Shown here: piece after piece, positions 23,479-35,235 of the stretch
How positions within the stretch are numbered: the first letter of the stretch is position 1
How the letters are laid out: every line of letters begins with the position of its first letter
Assembly (NCBI RefSeq): GCF_933775445.1
Contig: NC_065874.1
Location: 9,443,001-9,507,000 of the forward strand
From: Argentina anserina
Taxonomy: Eukaryota; Streptophyta; Magnoliopsida; Rosales; Rosaceae
DNA length: 64,000 nucleotides
Direction of reading: 5' to 3'
The notes under the pieces: generated by a model
Databases searched by the model: none
Seen by the model: the letters and a program-made list of their open reading frames with translations, nothing else
What the model was told of the DNA's origin: nothing
Position numbers and translations under genes: made by a program

Positions 23479-26400
23479 ATGGCCCCAAAACCCAACCAAC
23501 GTGATGCCCAGACAGGTGCAAGACTTCTTCGCGATTATCCAAACAACGAACCCACCAATCGTACCACCATCGGAGTGATTGACGACAACACTGTGTTCTT
23601 GGGCCCTTCTCTTGCCGGAATCCCACAGTGCATCAACACTGACTACCACCACCGCTTGCGAACTCCTCCGCTTGCTTTTAGGAACACCCCGGCCACCTTC
23701 CGGAGATGGCAAGTGCACAGTCACCATGATACCCCTGTCGGAGCATGGCCCATTATTTCCGAAGCCATGCAATTATGGTATGCAAGTCGCCGCTTGATTG
23801 ATCGCGACATCTGGAAAAGCGGTAGGATTCTTGGAAAGTATCGACCTCTCCTTCAAACTGACTCAGGATGGAGGCAACAGATGTGCCATTATGACTGCTG
23901 CTTGCTTCTGGAATTCCGCAAGTAATACCTTCGACTTTCAATTTGGTCAAATGAGTATATCTTTGCTAGACATATATGCTATCATAGGTCTTCCAGTTGG
24001 TACCAGGCCCTATAGAGATCAGGATTATTTTGATGCTGAGTGCCCGGTCACCGCCACTCGCGACGTTGGTATCTACCAATCATATGGCTCCCGGGTTTCC
24101 AGTTTTGATCGCAACCATACTGCTAAAGCTGGAATCGCCTTCTTGGAATTCTGGCTAACTAAGTTCCTATTATGCTCCAACTCTAAGAAGATGACTGGGC
24201 ACCACCTGCAGCTCGCGACCCTTCTCTATAATGGCCACATTGTGGGTCTAGCACAAATAGTTCTGGCATAACTCTACCGTATGCTGCGTGCGCTCACCAT
24301 AGAACCCCTCAATTATCATAAGCTTTCAGGGCCTATGTGGATTCTAGACCTCTGGATCCAGGTTTACTTTGTACAACTGCGAAATGAAAACGCAAGGGAC
24401 TTCCGTCTAACAGAAGTATTGGGAAAAGCATTTGTTGGTTTGAAGCCCAACTTTTCTCTTCGCTACGCAACATGCTTCGAGTACTTCTACACCCTGGATG
24501 CCTCAGTTCTTGACTCCGCACAGCTGCTCCTAGACCGCACTCACCCTGATGCCATCCGAGGTGGCTTCTTAACCCTCCAACGCTATGATGGGGAGAGTCG
24601 GCATTTGTTTGAACAGGCTGTATCAATGGCGGACTTACCCCGACATCCCTGCAATGGAGTGGAACTCTATGCCCCCCATATATTCGTGAGGCAGTTGGGC
24701 ATGATTCAAATGGTTCCATTCCCTCCCATTGAGAGTCTGAACCTGTTTTCCTCATGGCGACGCCCCATGGTCCCCGTTGCTGACACTAATCCTGGGCACC
24801 AGCCCCCGTCTCAGTTGCAACCTACTGCCCTTCCTGTGATAGCAAGTGGGAGTATCCTTTGCTGCTTTCGCGTCGATAAAGCCTATCTTCAATGGTGGGC
24901 GAAGATCAACTCTGGCCAGTGGGAACAACGCTTGCGAGTCATCTTTCAATACATCTTCCAGACGGGGCTCAAAAGATACTTGCAAGAAGATCCTGAGGTT
25001 CCTGGTGATGAGGATTTGCTGCTGACAGTTATTCCAAATACTGTCAGAATCGTTCCTTCAAGGGTAAAATCCTAACGCCTCTTCGAACTCCTACAGTTCT
25101 TGTTTCAACACTGATTCAAAACCACTAACTAGTTCATGTTGTAGATTTTTGAGAATACAGCTGGTGCTTCCTCCTCCCAAGGCCATAAACGAGGGAGAAC
25201 AACCCCTAGCCCTAATCACGACGATGATGACCATGATGCCATAGACTTCAATCCTGTAAGTCCTCACCCATATTTGATTTTCTTAAAAGGTGTTAGTCGC
25301 TCGCCACTAACCGACATCTGTGACGTTCAACTGATTCAGCGGAGAAGAATAGCTGCCTCAGGCACCTCTGCCCCGCTTGCGATTGCGGCAATACCGCGTG
25401 CAGCAACCAACCAGGTCAACCCTGAACCAGTGACTGGGACCAGCAACCCAGAGACAACAATTGAGGTAAAAAGAACACCCTATTTGTTTCAACTGGTGAT
25501 ACCTTCATGAATCACTCTGGCTGATTCTTATCTGATTTGTAGGTTCGCGAGAACCCAACTTCACCACTTCCGTCTAACCCTCAAGCTGCAGCCATCGCGA
25601 TGGAAGACGTTGCCGTAAGTAGTCAAACACGTTGTTGCCCCCCAAAGCAACACTTTGTTGTTCGCTAAGATGTAGTTTCTTTAACCTATGTTGATCATTC
25701 GTGGATTGTTGATATCCTCCATGGTCTTTAACACAGGTTCATGTTGACGCTCAGTCGCCTACCACAGAAGTCGCGACCGCTATCCAACCAACTGTGGTTG
25801 TGTGCCAAGAACCCATTCAAGCCACTCCCCCTATCACAGTGGCAAGCACTCAGACCTTGGAGCCGCAAATATCAATCATCCCCATGGCAGTGCTCTCCTA
25901 CTCCTCTTCAACTCAAATTCTAGAGAATGAGGTAGGAGATGAAGAAGGTGTGACCAGCTCTCACCAAGAAGATGAAAATGTGGAGCGTCCCTTCGCGACT
26001 GCGGCCCCAGCGAGCCCTGATGTTGCACCGCAACCCCTTTTAGGAAACAATGCTCCCTCTTCTCATTCTGATGGGGTAAAACCCTTAACCACTTTCTGGT
26101 TTGTACGTTTCTACTCCTCGTTGTAAACACTTAACTGCTTTATTAATTGTTCTTTACTCTCTGTAGGTTGTGGCAATCGCGACTACTTCCAGCCTGTCAA
26201 TTGTGCCAACTGTTGGAGCCTCTGGTTCTACACCCGCTGTTAATCCATCTGGGAATTATCCTAGTCCCTCTCAGGAAGATCTTCTAGATGATATGTTGGG
26301 TCCGGCCAGCCCCTTAATGTCTCTAGAGTCTCAAGAACTTGTCCAGGCCCGGGCATAACTTGCGGAACTATCCTCTAAAGACCTAACTGATCCAGCTCGT

Positions 26401-26868
26401 CTGGGTAAGGTGAAAGACGCCCTTCGCTACCTTAAGCTACATTCACCTGATCCCAGCCTAGTCGCGAATGCTGAACAGGCACTGAATACCATTCTAGGCC
26501 TCATGGAAGAATGCCACACCTTGAAGAACCAATCTCAAAGTCTGTCGCAACACAACGCTGATGCTAGACAATTTATTACGCAAAGCCTTGCTCACCTTAA
26601 GACCAAGCTTCATCATGCCAAGACCAGCCGTTCGCAACAAATCAGTGCATTGCGGCAACAACTAGCGGAGCTTGAAGCTGAGCAAGCTAGAGAGCTCAAG
26701 GCTGTAGAGGAAGATATAAGAAGTATTGTACCCCAGATACAGGAGTGCAAAAGGCAACTGGCGGCTTCTGAGGCTGAAGAAAGGAGGCTCAACAACCTGA
26801 TATGCGACAAAGCTAACGATACTGGAAAGCTTCTCTTAGATATTCGCCTTGTTGGGCATAAGATGTAA
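23479..26868 (+). pseudogene. Antisense plant-mobile-domain (PMD) gene with six introns inside the Tat element
   Basis: A plus-strand gene opposite to gag-pol. The first exon runs from the ATG at 23479 to 25063. Further exons are 25145-25255, 25340-25465, 25543-25614, 25737-26075 and 26167-26868; with the first counted as one block this gives five visible introns, and the frame change near 23820 may hide one more. All five introns (81, 84, 77, 122 and 91 bp) are GT-AG and phase 0. The PMD (aminotransferase-like plant mobile domain, PF10536 type) is read at FLESIDLSFKL, ACFWNSASNTFDFQFGQMS and IYAIIGLPVGTRPY, then MWILDLWIQVYF and FPPIESLNLFSSWRRP. A low-complexity S/T/P-rich middle follows. 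The last exon (from about 26560) is a long charged coiled coil (QQLAELEAEQARELKAVEED). Breaks: a frameshift near 23820, an in-frame stop at 24269-24271 and one at 26356-26358. PMD proteins MAIN/MAIL1 act in silencing and genome stability in Arabidopsis; what the element copy does is unknown. Confidence 0.8.
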
Positions 26869-28213
26869 TTTGAATATCAATGTATTTTAGTAGTAAGACT
26901 TGCAACTTATCTCTGTCTGTTCCTCTTACTCGATTCTCCTTGACTCATCAAAAACCCAACTACAGGCCCATGACCCGAGCCCAACTCAACTCATCACCGT
27001 GTAAGTTTGCATGCAAACCCTCGTAAACAGGAGGAATCAATACTGGAAAACGCACAAACCATTTCAGGTTGACCATTATTGCTGCAATAAATCTCGGGTG
27101 TGATCTCCAAATCCGTATCTCTAATCTCAACCCTTGAATCCAAGTTCCTTCTGCTATAAAATGAAACCCTAAGGAAAGAACACACCAGGCTTTCTTCCGC
27201 AGCCTCCAACCATGTCAATCCTATTTCTTCCTTCAAAACCCCCTAGGTTTCTTAAATTTCATCCCCCAGATTTGCAAACTCAATAGCAATTTGTGAGAGC
27301 CTTATTCTACCCTCAAATGTGAGGTGGGAGTCTTATTTCACCCTCACATCCTCCCTTTTTTGTAGTTCAACACCGGGGATCTGCCCTGCATTAAGGGTTG
27401 TTCCTAGTGAAGGATTGCAAGTGAGAGAGGAAAATGCAGTCCTTCCTGCGGCCTATTCATCGATGTTTAGTCGCCGAGCATCGGGAAGCAGGCTGCCAAA
27501 TTCAGGACTAGAGCCAATAGGTACATCATGCTCGTCACGTACCTCTTTTGATACGCGACGCGAGCGGTTGTACCTCTCATATGTAATACCCTCCAATCTC
27601 CCTTCTTTGAAGGAACATCAGGAGAAGTTTACAAATCAAGGCTCTGGATCCCTCATGCTACCACCAGTTTTCCAATTAGAACCTATGTGTGGCACCAAGC
27701 TGGTTCCAGTCGGTCCTCAACTGGTGCAGTTTAATCTCAAGTTTATCGCGGTGGTAGGATGAACAAGAGGCATCGCGAAGACCTTTTCACCTAGCATAAA
27801 TGGTATCAGAGCTTGTTAAAGCTCACCTGTAATAGTATAGATCTTGTATGAAGTTTCTGGCCACAAAGCCATATGAATAAAACACAATTTGTTGCATAAA
27901 AACACTTGAACTGTTTTATTGCTGCGTAACCAAAGTTACAAGCAATTCTGGACCACAAATATTGGTCCAATGTGTTACAAAAAATGACGGAGCACGATTA
28001 AGAAACTCATAAAGTTTCAGAAACTCGATAGTTTCAAAAAAAAATTTCCGGGCTCGCGAACTCACCAATAGGAACGTTCGCGACCGTTAGTAATGTTTGC
28101 GAATCGAGAAAAGTTCCTGAGTTCGCGATCGCACTGAGTAGCCATGGTATTGCCCCCCCTGTTTACTTGGTTGAAAGAATGGAACCCAGGAACACACTAA
28201 GCCCGAACACCAA
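26869..28213. other. Spacer between the antisense gene and integrase
   Basis: Contains a TATA-like gctataaaatg near 27145 (+), a plus-strand open frame 27319-27762 without a recognisable domain, and TGGTATCAGAGC at 27801-27812. The last is identical to the initiator-tRNA-Met primer site of many plant retroelements but has no LTR next to it. The remainder shows nothing I can name. Confidence 0.4.
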
Positions 28214-29713
28214 CTATGCTGCTTGCACCGCAGCCGGTGGATCTTCATACTCCCAAACACTAGGAAAGTACTTAAGATGGCGGCCATTCATGAGATTTCT
28301 ATGAACATTCCCATTAGTGTCGTGAAGGTAATAGGCGCCTTTGCCCATTACTCGATTAATCACAAAAGGACCTTCCCATTTAGCAAACCATTTACCGCGA
28401 CCATCAACTCACTCACCATAAGGCAAACAGGCTTTCCAAACTAAGTCCCCAACTCCAAAGCTGCATCCTCTCATGCGTTTGTCATAAAGCCGTGCTATCT
28501 TTTTCTTCTCGGCAATAAGGCTGTCGAGAGCTTCCATCCGGCGAAAGTCTAAGTCCTCATGTTCTTGAAACATAGCTTGAACATAGTCCTCACCAATCAA
28601 CTGATGTTACTCGCGAACCCTCAGCGACTGAACATTAATTTCCATAGGAAGTACCGCATCATGTCCATACATCAACGCATAGGGTGTAGTACCAGTTAGA
28701 GTACGTTTGGAAGTTCTATAAGCCCATAATGTGTGATCCAACTCTGTGTGCCAAGATCGCGGATTTGCATCCAACATTCGTTTGAGTATAGACATAATGA
28801 CGCGGTTGCTAGCTTCTGCCTGGCCGTTCGCTTGGGCATAATAAGGACTAGAATGCATAAACTTTATCCCATAGCTAGCTAAGAACTTCTGGGTCTTCTC
28901 AGCCATGAAACCTACCCCCCTGTCTGCAACCAAACACTCTGGAATGCCATACCTGGTGATAATATATTTGAAGATAAAGTCTGTGATCACCTCTGAAGAT
29001 GTCGTTCTGACTGGTATGGCCTCGACCCACTTGGTGAAGAAATCTGTAGCCAGTAGAATGTGCTTGTGCTGTAAGGAAGAATTGGGATGAATCTCCCCAA
29101 TAAAGTCTAAAGCCCAACCGCGACCTGGCCAAGGTTTAATGATTGGTTGCAGAGGAACGTCAGGCATATGCTGGACTGGCCCATGCATTTGACACTCGAT
29201 AAAACCCTGCGCGAAGCTGATGCAGTCCTTAAGCATGGTAGGCCAATAAAAACCATATCGGCGAATGAGCCACCGCATCTTTGGACCAGCTTGGTGAGAA
29301 CCACAATTGCCACAATGAACCTCGCGTAAGCACCTCGTAGCCTCAGCTACATAGATGCATCGCAGGTACAAGCCATCTTCTACCTTGCGCAATAGCTCAC
29401 CACCTCTAAGGACATAGTTAGTAGCAAAATATCTAACTCTCTTATCTACCGGTGCAGAAGGATCAGTGAGGTACTGGATAATCGGTTGCCGCCAATCTAC
29501 ATCAATGGGATCAATAACCGCTACCAACCATTCATCGTTAACCTGTTTCCTTGCCATAAAGGAAGGTAATGTGCGTCTCTGAACCTTCAAAATCCTCTCG
29601 CGAACGCCATCTGCCAAGCGAATGCCCGTAGCCAGCTGTGCTAATTCATTGGCAGTGAAATTTCGTTCTCGAGGAATATAGTCAAGCACCACGTCTGCAA
29701 ATTGCTCTAACAA
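28214..29713 (-). pseudogene. Integrase of the Tat element
   Basis: Minus strand, entered just after the second RNase H. It holds the zinc-binding HHCC region (CGSHQAG ... FIECQ) and the DDE catalytic core: first D in ALDFIGEIH, second D in VADRGVGF (families usually have DNG at this place), E in NGQAEASN. The C-terminal GDLVWK and KWFAKWEGPFVI segments run to a stop at 28216-28214. In-frame stops at about 28607 and 28409 interrupt it. Established role: inserts element cDNA into chromosomal DNA. Confidence 0.88.
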
Positions 29714-29728
29714 TTCCGATGCTCGCTC

Positions 29729-30721
29729 TTAAAAAGGGAGTAATGTAAAATTGTTGCACTTATAGACACCCTTGAGCTGATTAATAACTAGGAGTGAATC
29801 ACCTAATATCTCTACCTCGGTGACCTCCAGATCAAGCAACAACTCCAGGCCAATGATGATGACCTCATATTTTGCCTGATTGTTAGTGCACTTCCATTCT
29901 AGCTGAAAAGAGTAACAATGTCTGACTCCGGAAGGATTAACCAAAGCAACACCCGCTCTGGACAAATGATCAGTGCTGTTACCATCGAAGTACAGAACCC
30001 AAGGCTGAGTGTGAACGAAGGAAACAACCACGTTCTGGTCTTCAATGTCCTCCATAATAGGATGATGCAACAAAAAGTCGGACACTGCCTGTCCTATGAG
30101 CGCCTTTAAGGGTGTATACTGTAAAGAAAACTCTGATAACGCCAAGATACACTTACCAATCCGACACCGAAGCATAGGTCTGGTAAGCATATACTTCACT
30201 AAATCGGTTTGCGCCACCACCACTGTAGTGAAGGACAACATGTAATGGCTGAGCTTAGTACCGGCGAAGTACAAAGCTAAACACAATCTCTCAATCGGCG
30301 AGTATCTAGTTTCAGCGTCTAATAAGGTTCGGCTCAAGTAATAAACTGCATGCTCAATCTTCTTGCCCCCCTCTCCATCACCATCTTGTGCTAAGAGTCC
30401 TGCGATTGAATAAGGGGACGCTGAGATGTAGAGCTTCAACGGAACTCCAGGCAGTGGGGGTCGAAGAACCGGTGGATGAGTAAGGTAGTCCTTGATTTTA
30501 TCAAAAGTTGCCTGTTGCGCAGGTCCCCATTGAAACTCTTGATATGCTTTAAGCTTCAGCAAAGGAGAGAAGACTGCGGTTTTGCCAGCGGAATTAGAAA
30601 TAAAGCGTCGAAGGAAGTTTATTTTCCCAAGCAAACTCTGAAGTTCCTTCTTGTTCCTTGGTGCCGGCGTGTCTAGAACCGCTTTAGCCTTATCTTCCGC
30701 GACCTCAAATACCTCTTTCAT
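29729..30721 (-). pseudogene. RT-linked RNase H plus additional RNase H of the Tat element
   Basis: The first half (about residues 10-220 of the frame) is RT connection plus RNase H (NKKELQSLLGKINFLRRFI, WGPAQQATFDKIK, LYISASPYSIAGLL, with S where a catalytic D is expected). From residue 241 (plus-strand 30001 to 29729) comes a second, separate RNase H: WVLYFDGNS, NNQAKYEV, EILGDSLLVINQLKG, with D, E and D at the catalytic positions. A degenerate first RNase H followed by an intact-looking second one is the Tat/Ogre hallmark. Confidence 0.88.
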
Positions 30722-31688
30722 GCACTATGAAACCCAGGAAGTCTTCTGCTCGGGTTCAACCTGAGCTTATGCTTTCTCATCCTGGTGAACACTGTCCGCA
30801 AATTCTCGATGTGATCTTCTTTCTTCTTAGACTTGACCACCACGTCATCAATATATACTTTGAGAATGCCCCCCAACACATCGTGAAAAATCAGGTTCAT
30901 TGCTCGCTGGTATGTAGCCCCCGCGTTGGTCAGAGAAAATGGCATATTGTTATATTCAAACACTCCAGTGAACCCTGGACACCGAAATGCTATTTTGTGT
31001 CTATCTGGTTCATAAACAGGAATCTGGTGGTAACCAGCTGTGCCGTCAATAAAAGATAGTAGTTCATGCCCTGCGACCGCATCGACCAACATATCTGCCA
31101 CGGGCATGGGGTAGACATCTTTTCATGTCGCGGTATTCAGATTCCTGTAGTCCACACACACGCGAATCTCGCCATTTTTCTTCCGTACCGGTACTATTTT
31201 GACAACCACTGAGAATATTTGGCTGGTCGGATAATACCGGCTTGGAACATGTTCTGAACCTCTTTCTTGACTCCTGCTGCTGTTTCTGCACTCATTCATC
31301 GTGGACTTTGTTGTACAGGCTTGTACCCTTCCATGATGGGCAAGCGATGGCAAACCAAGTCTGGTGACAAGCCCGGCATGTCCTCAAATTTCTCAGCAAA
31401 GCAATCGCGGAACTCGTGCAACAATTCCACCAAACGTTGTCTCAGTTCCTCATCCAAGTGTTTACTTATTCCAACCTCCATGGGCTCTTATGTAGTCCCC
31501 AGGTTGATCTTTTCCACTGGATCCTTCACTTTAGGTGGAGTATCATCCAAAGCTGCTGGTGCCGGTGGAACAAACTCCTCCTCTGCTTGAATTTCAGTCA
31601 AATCATTCTCAATGCACTCAACTAGTGCCACTGCCCCCCAAGCCTCCTGTTCCTCTCTATAAATAGGTAAACGTTGGAGAAAGGACAC
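30718..31688 (-). pseudogene. Reverse transcriptase of the Tat element
   Basis: Minus-strand pieces in order: EELRQRLVELLHEFRDCFA, RKKNGEIRVCVDYRNLN, SFIDGTAGYHQIPV, FEYNNMPFSLTNAGATYQRA and the catalytic VYIDDVVVKS (plus-strand about 30833-30862). Frame changes near 31490-31350 and around 30720 and an in-frame stop show decay. Established role: copies the element RNA into DNA in the cytoplasmic particle. Confidence 0.88.
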
Positions 31689-31989
31689 ATAGGCCTGCTC
31701 TTACTCCCTGGCCAGTTATGTACTCATGGATGATTACTTTTTACTTTCACGATGAAGCCATGTCTATTTATGTCTATTTTAACCTGTACTAGACCCCATC
31801 GTGTCAACTCTTTAGAAGTCACCCCAACTGGACGACCCTTAGTATCAATCCCGGCAACTCCTAAAAAGGCCTCATGTCACCATAATAATACTCTGCATCC
31901 AAAATACAAGAAGCGACTGAGTATGGTCGAACATCTGCTCTCACTAGTTTTGCCTTGTCAGTTGCGGGATCCCACATCAACATCTCTTG

Positions 31990-33150
31990 GTGTAGAGTAG
32001 AAGGGATGCAGTAGGCTCGATGTATCCAATCCCTACCCAGTATGATGCTGTATGGAGCGGTGCAATCTGTAACGAAGAATGTCTGAAATAGCTCAGAAGG
32101 TCATATTTTGACTTTGAGGATCAAAACCCCCAAGGTCTTAGTTAAGTTGCCAGCAAAACTCCTGACCTTGAGATTGCTACTGAGAACCTTTTCCTTCGTA
32201 ATGCCAAGTGCTTCGACTGTTTTCACTGTAATGATGCTAACTGCTGCACCACCGTCGACAAGGATTTTGTTCACTCTCTTACCCTCCATCTCAGCTGATA
32301 TGTACAAAGGTTTAATGTGCTGAGTCATGGTCGCTGTAGGCTTTGTGAACATCATAAAGAATCTTTGGAGCTCTGTCATCGTGTGAGATTTATCAGCTCC
32401 CTCTTTCCTCGAGTCCTTCCCAACAGTTGGCACCTCTATTGGTGACAACTCCGCGACTGTACCCACCTCTTGGGCCTGCGTCTCACCTCCAATGAATAGA
32501 TGAGATGGCATTGGCCGTGGAAGAGCATACTTCGAGGACAAAGTGAACACCATGTTGCAACTAGGAACACTGTCTAGCCTCGGTTTTCCTTCCTCAAAAC
32601 TATCTCCATGACAGAGGTTAAACATGTTGCAGTCTGGGGTAGCAGTCATCTCTTCATCATACCCCTGCTCTAGGTCGTCATCCGGATCAGACAACGCTAA
32701 CCCTTGCTCATTACCGCATGATTCCTCCATATCGTCATCCGACATGGACCCAGTTGGCGTTCGCGAGGGGAACTTGCTCCTGAGATACTCCGTTAGTGAT
32801 TGCTCCTGATGAGCCCTGGAAGGAATAACCACTGCCGCAGCCTCGACTTCCTCTGGAACCACGGATGTTGCCTTTTGCGCTGTTGGAACCACTAGGGCTG
32901 GTTCTTTGATCTTCAGTTTCCATTCAAACTGTGGCTTGGTTCTCTCCGGGACTGGTTCCTGATGGCCTGGCCTACTTACAGACCTTTTAGGCATCCATTT
33001 AGATTGCGCAGGTCGATCAACACTACTTCGCTGTTGTTTCTGTTGAATAGAAACACCCTGTGCGTGTTGTTTGTTTGTTGCTCTGTCATCATTAGACGCA
33101 TAAGATAACCTATCATGGATTGAAACTCTTTGTGTAGGAGCAGTTTCCAT
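31990..33150 (-). pseudogene. Aspartic protease region of the Tat element
   Basis: The active-site motif reads KILVDGGAAVSII, the Tat-type variant of D-S/T-G; a later ILGRDWIHRAYCIPS segment (about 32035-31990) is the conserved end of the fold. The region before it (33150 to about 32320) is an acidic linker. A frame change lies near 32100. The role is cleavage of the gag-pol polyprotein. Confidence 0.8.
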
Positions 33151-33162
33151 TGGTCGTTCAAT

Positions 33163-34374
33163 TCAATTATGAACGTTTTTCCTGGGGTATGGCTCCTTCC
33201 TGTGGCGATCATTCCGGCGAATGTGCACATACGGCCTGAAACTAAGCTCTTCAACAGTCTCTCGCAACAGCCAAGGTGGCTGCTCTAGCTGGTCGCGAGA
33301 GAGCTCTCCTCGGTTATATGCCTCTAGCATTCGCTTGGCCCTTCCCCACCTTTTCTGTATGTTCCTTTCTTGAGTTTTCGTAGCTTCCATAGCTATTTCG
33401 TGCTCTTGAACGTACCAGACATCGGGTTTTAGTGACCTCGGTGCATGCGGTATGTATGGCCGTTGTAGTGCCTCGCGCGAAGCCTGAGCTTCTGGCACAC
33501 TTGTCCCAATTCGCTGCCCTCCAAGAACGTTCGCACCCCGCCAAGACCTGAGTGTGGCCTTTTCAACACTTGAGCATAAGTGTCTGTCTGAACTCTAGCT
33601 TTCTTGGAGTCCTTCCTCTCGGAAAGATTTTTCGGTGAGCGAGGCCTTCGGTGCCTTCGTGACTCCTCACGTCTGTCAGCATTATCACAGTTTATGGAAC
33701 ACTCATTCTTGCATCGATTGCAAAAGACATAAGTTTTGGCCTTTGCGACATTTTGTTCCTTGTTCTGGACAACGCTCTTTTGTTTACCCGGGTCAGATTG
33801 CTTGGCTCTCACAACCTCTTTCGCCACGGGCACTCCTTTCGTTGTTGCCTCCACACCCAGATTAGACTCTGTAGCAAAGGACAACACTCCCTCATCTAAC
33901 CACTGCTATACCTGATCCTTAAGCTGTATGCAAATACCAGTATCATGAGTCCAAACGTTATGAAACTTACAATACTGTTTATCTTTAACTTCGTCCAGGG
34001 TCAGGAACTCAGTCCATGGCACAATGGTTTCACCCTCAGCAATAAGCTTGTCCAAGATCTCATGAGCCAATGACGCATCATAAGTGTACTCAGCAAACTT
34101 GGAAGGGCGATGAGTCTCCAACGGTGTTGCCAATTGGTGTAACTTCTACCACTGACACTATAAGGAAGGGATCAACATCGACCCAAGCTGCAGCTCTTTC
34201 GGTGTCTACCCCAAGCATTCCTTTGTTAATCCAGGTCTGCAACTGATCCTTGAGCTTAACACAATCAGCTGTATGGTGATTGAACAAGTTGTGAAACTTG
34301 TAGTACTTCTTCCCTTCAATCTGCGCCGCGGTAGGCATTGCAGTGTCATGCTTCACTCTTCCACTCGCGAACAA
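33163..34374 (-). pseudogene. Gag C-terminal part with duplicated Cys/His motif
   Basis: Two similar segments occur in tandem: KYYKFHNLFNHHTADCVKLK (about 34290-34235) and QYCKFHNVWTHDTGICIQLK (about 33980-33920). Each follows the gag zinc-binding spacing C/Y-x-x-H-x4-H-x4-C, but only the second has the first cysteine. A third cysteine cluster (FCNRCKNECSINC, about 33750-33710) follows. Frame changes near 34130 and 33500 break the region. Confidence 0.7.
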
Positions 34375-34412
34375 CTCATCCAGAATTTCTGGAGCTTTGT
34401 GAGTGTTGTAGG

Positions 34413-35133
34413 CAATGGTCTAAATATCAGTTATCGGCATCGTATCGGTTTTGGAAAATAAGGATATAACAGGGATATATCGAGATATATCGGATTATAT
34501 CGGATTTATCGTTTTTGTTAATTTTTAATTTAAATTTAATATATTTATAAACATATACTTCAAAATATTCAAAATATACCAAATAATATTAACTACTAAG
34601 TACTAATTGAACAAAAATAGGTGCACAAAAGATAGATTGAGATATTGATTATACATTCATGCATTATAAACTCTCTCATCATCAGAATCAAAGTCAAAAT
34701 CATCTTCTCCATTATCTTCATCCTCATCTTCTGAGATAAAATCATCTTCATAAATCACCTTCTGTCTATTTGCGTTGAAATTCCTCAAAACGATATCGTC
34801 TCCTTAAAAAAAATCACCGAAAAAAAGTCACCAAAGAAAAAAGTCAACGAAAAAAAATTATCGAAAAAAATCATCGAAAAAAAAGTCTCCGAAAAAAAAG
34901 TCAACGGAAAAAAAGTCCACCAAAAAAAAGTCCACCGAAAAAAAAGTCAAACGAAAAAAAATCCACCGATATATCCCGATATATCCCGATATATCACCGA
35001 TATATCGCATGTTGACCCGATATTTTGAGTTGACCGATATATTAAGGCGATATGATATTTATCCTATCGGTTTCTAAATATCACCGATATATCGCCGATA
35101 TATCCCCGATATATCCCGATATTTAGAACACTG
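34413..35133. mobile_element. hAT MITE (721 bp) nested in gag
   Basis: GTTGTAGG flanks both sides (34405-34412 and 35134-35141), a perfect 8-bp TSD. The ends match as CAATGGTCTAAATATC and, inverted, CAGTGTTCTAAATATC. Removing the insert rejoins the gag frame around it (NTHKAPEILDELF). Inside are many ccgatatatc repeats near both ends and an A-rich minisatellite at 34806-34975. Confidence 0.88.
34806..34975. repeat. A-rich minisatellite in the nested hAT MITE
   Basis: About eleven imperfect copies of a 14-16-bp unit, aaaaaaagtc(a/c)(a/c)cg, in tandem. Flanking it on both sides are gatatatc repeats, so the element consists almost wholly of simple repeats. Confidence 0.75.
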
Positions 35134-35235
35134 GTTGTAGGTATACGAGTCATACTCGGGTTTGGTGAATGCCGCTGTAGAAATCTTGACAGGGTCCCTA
35201 GACATCTTCAAAGCTCTAGACTTCAATGCCTGTCT

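Noticed and set aside
32101..33150. A stand-alone host gene of 349 codons
   Set aside because: It is the linker and protease part of the minus-strand Tat polyprotein, with the same frame continuing into gag.
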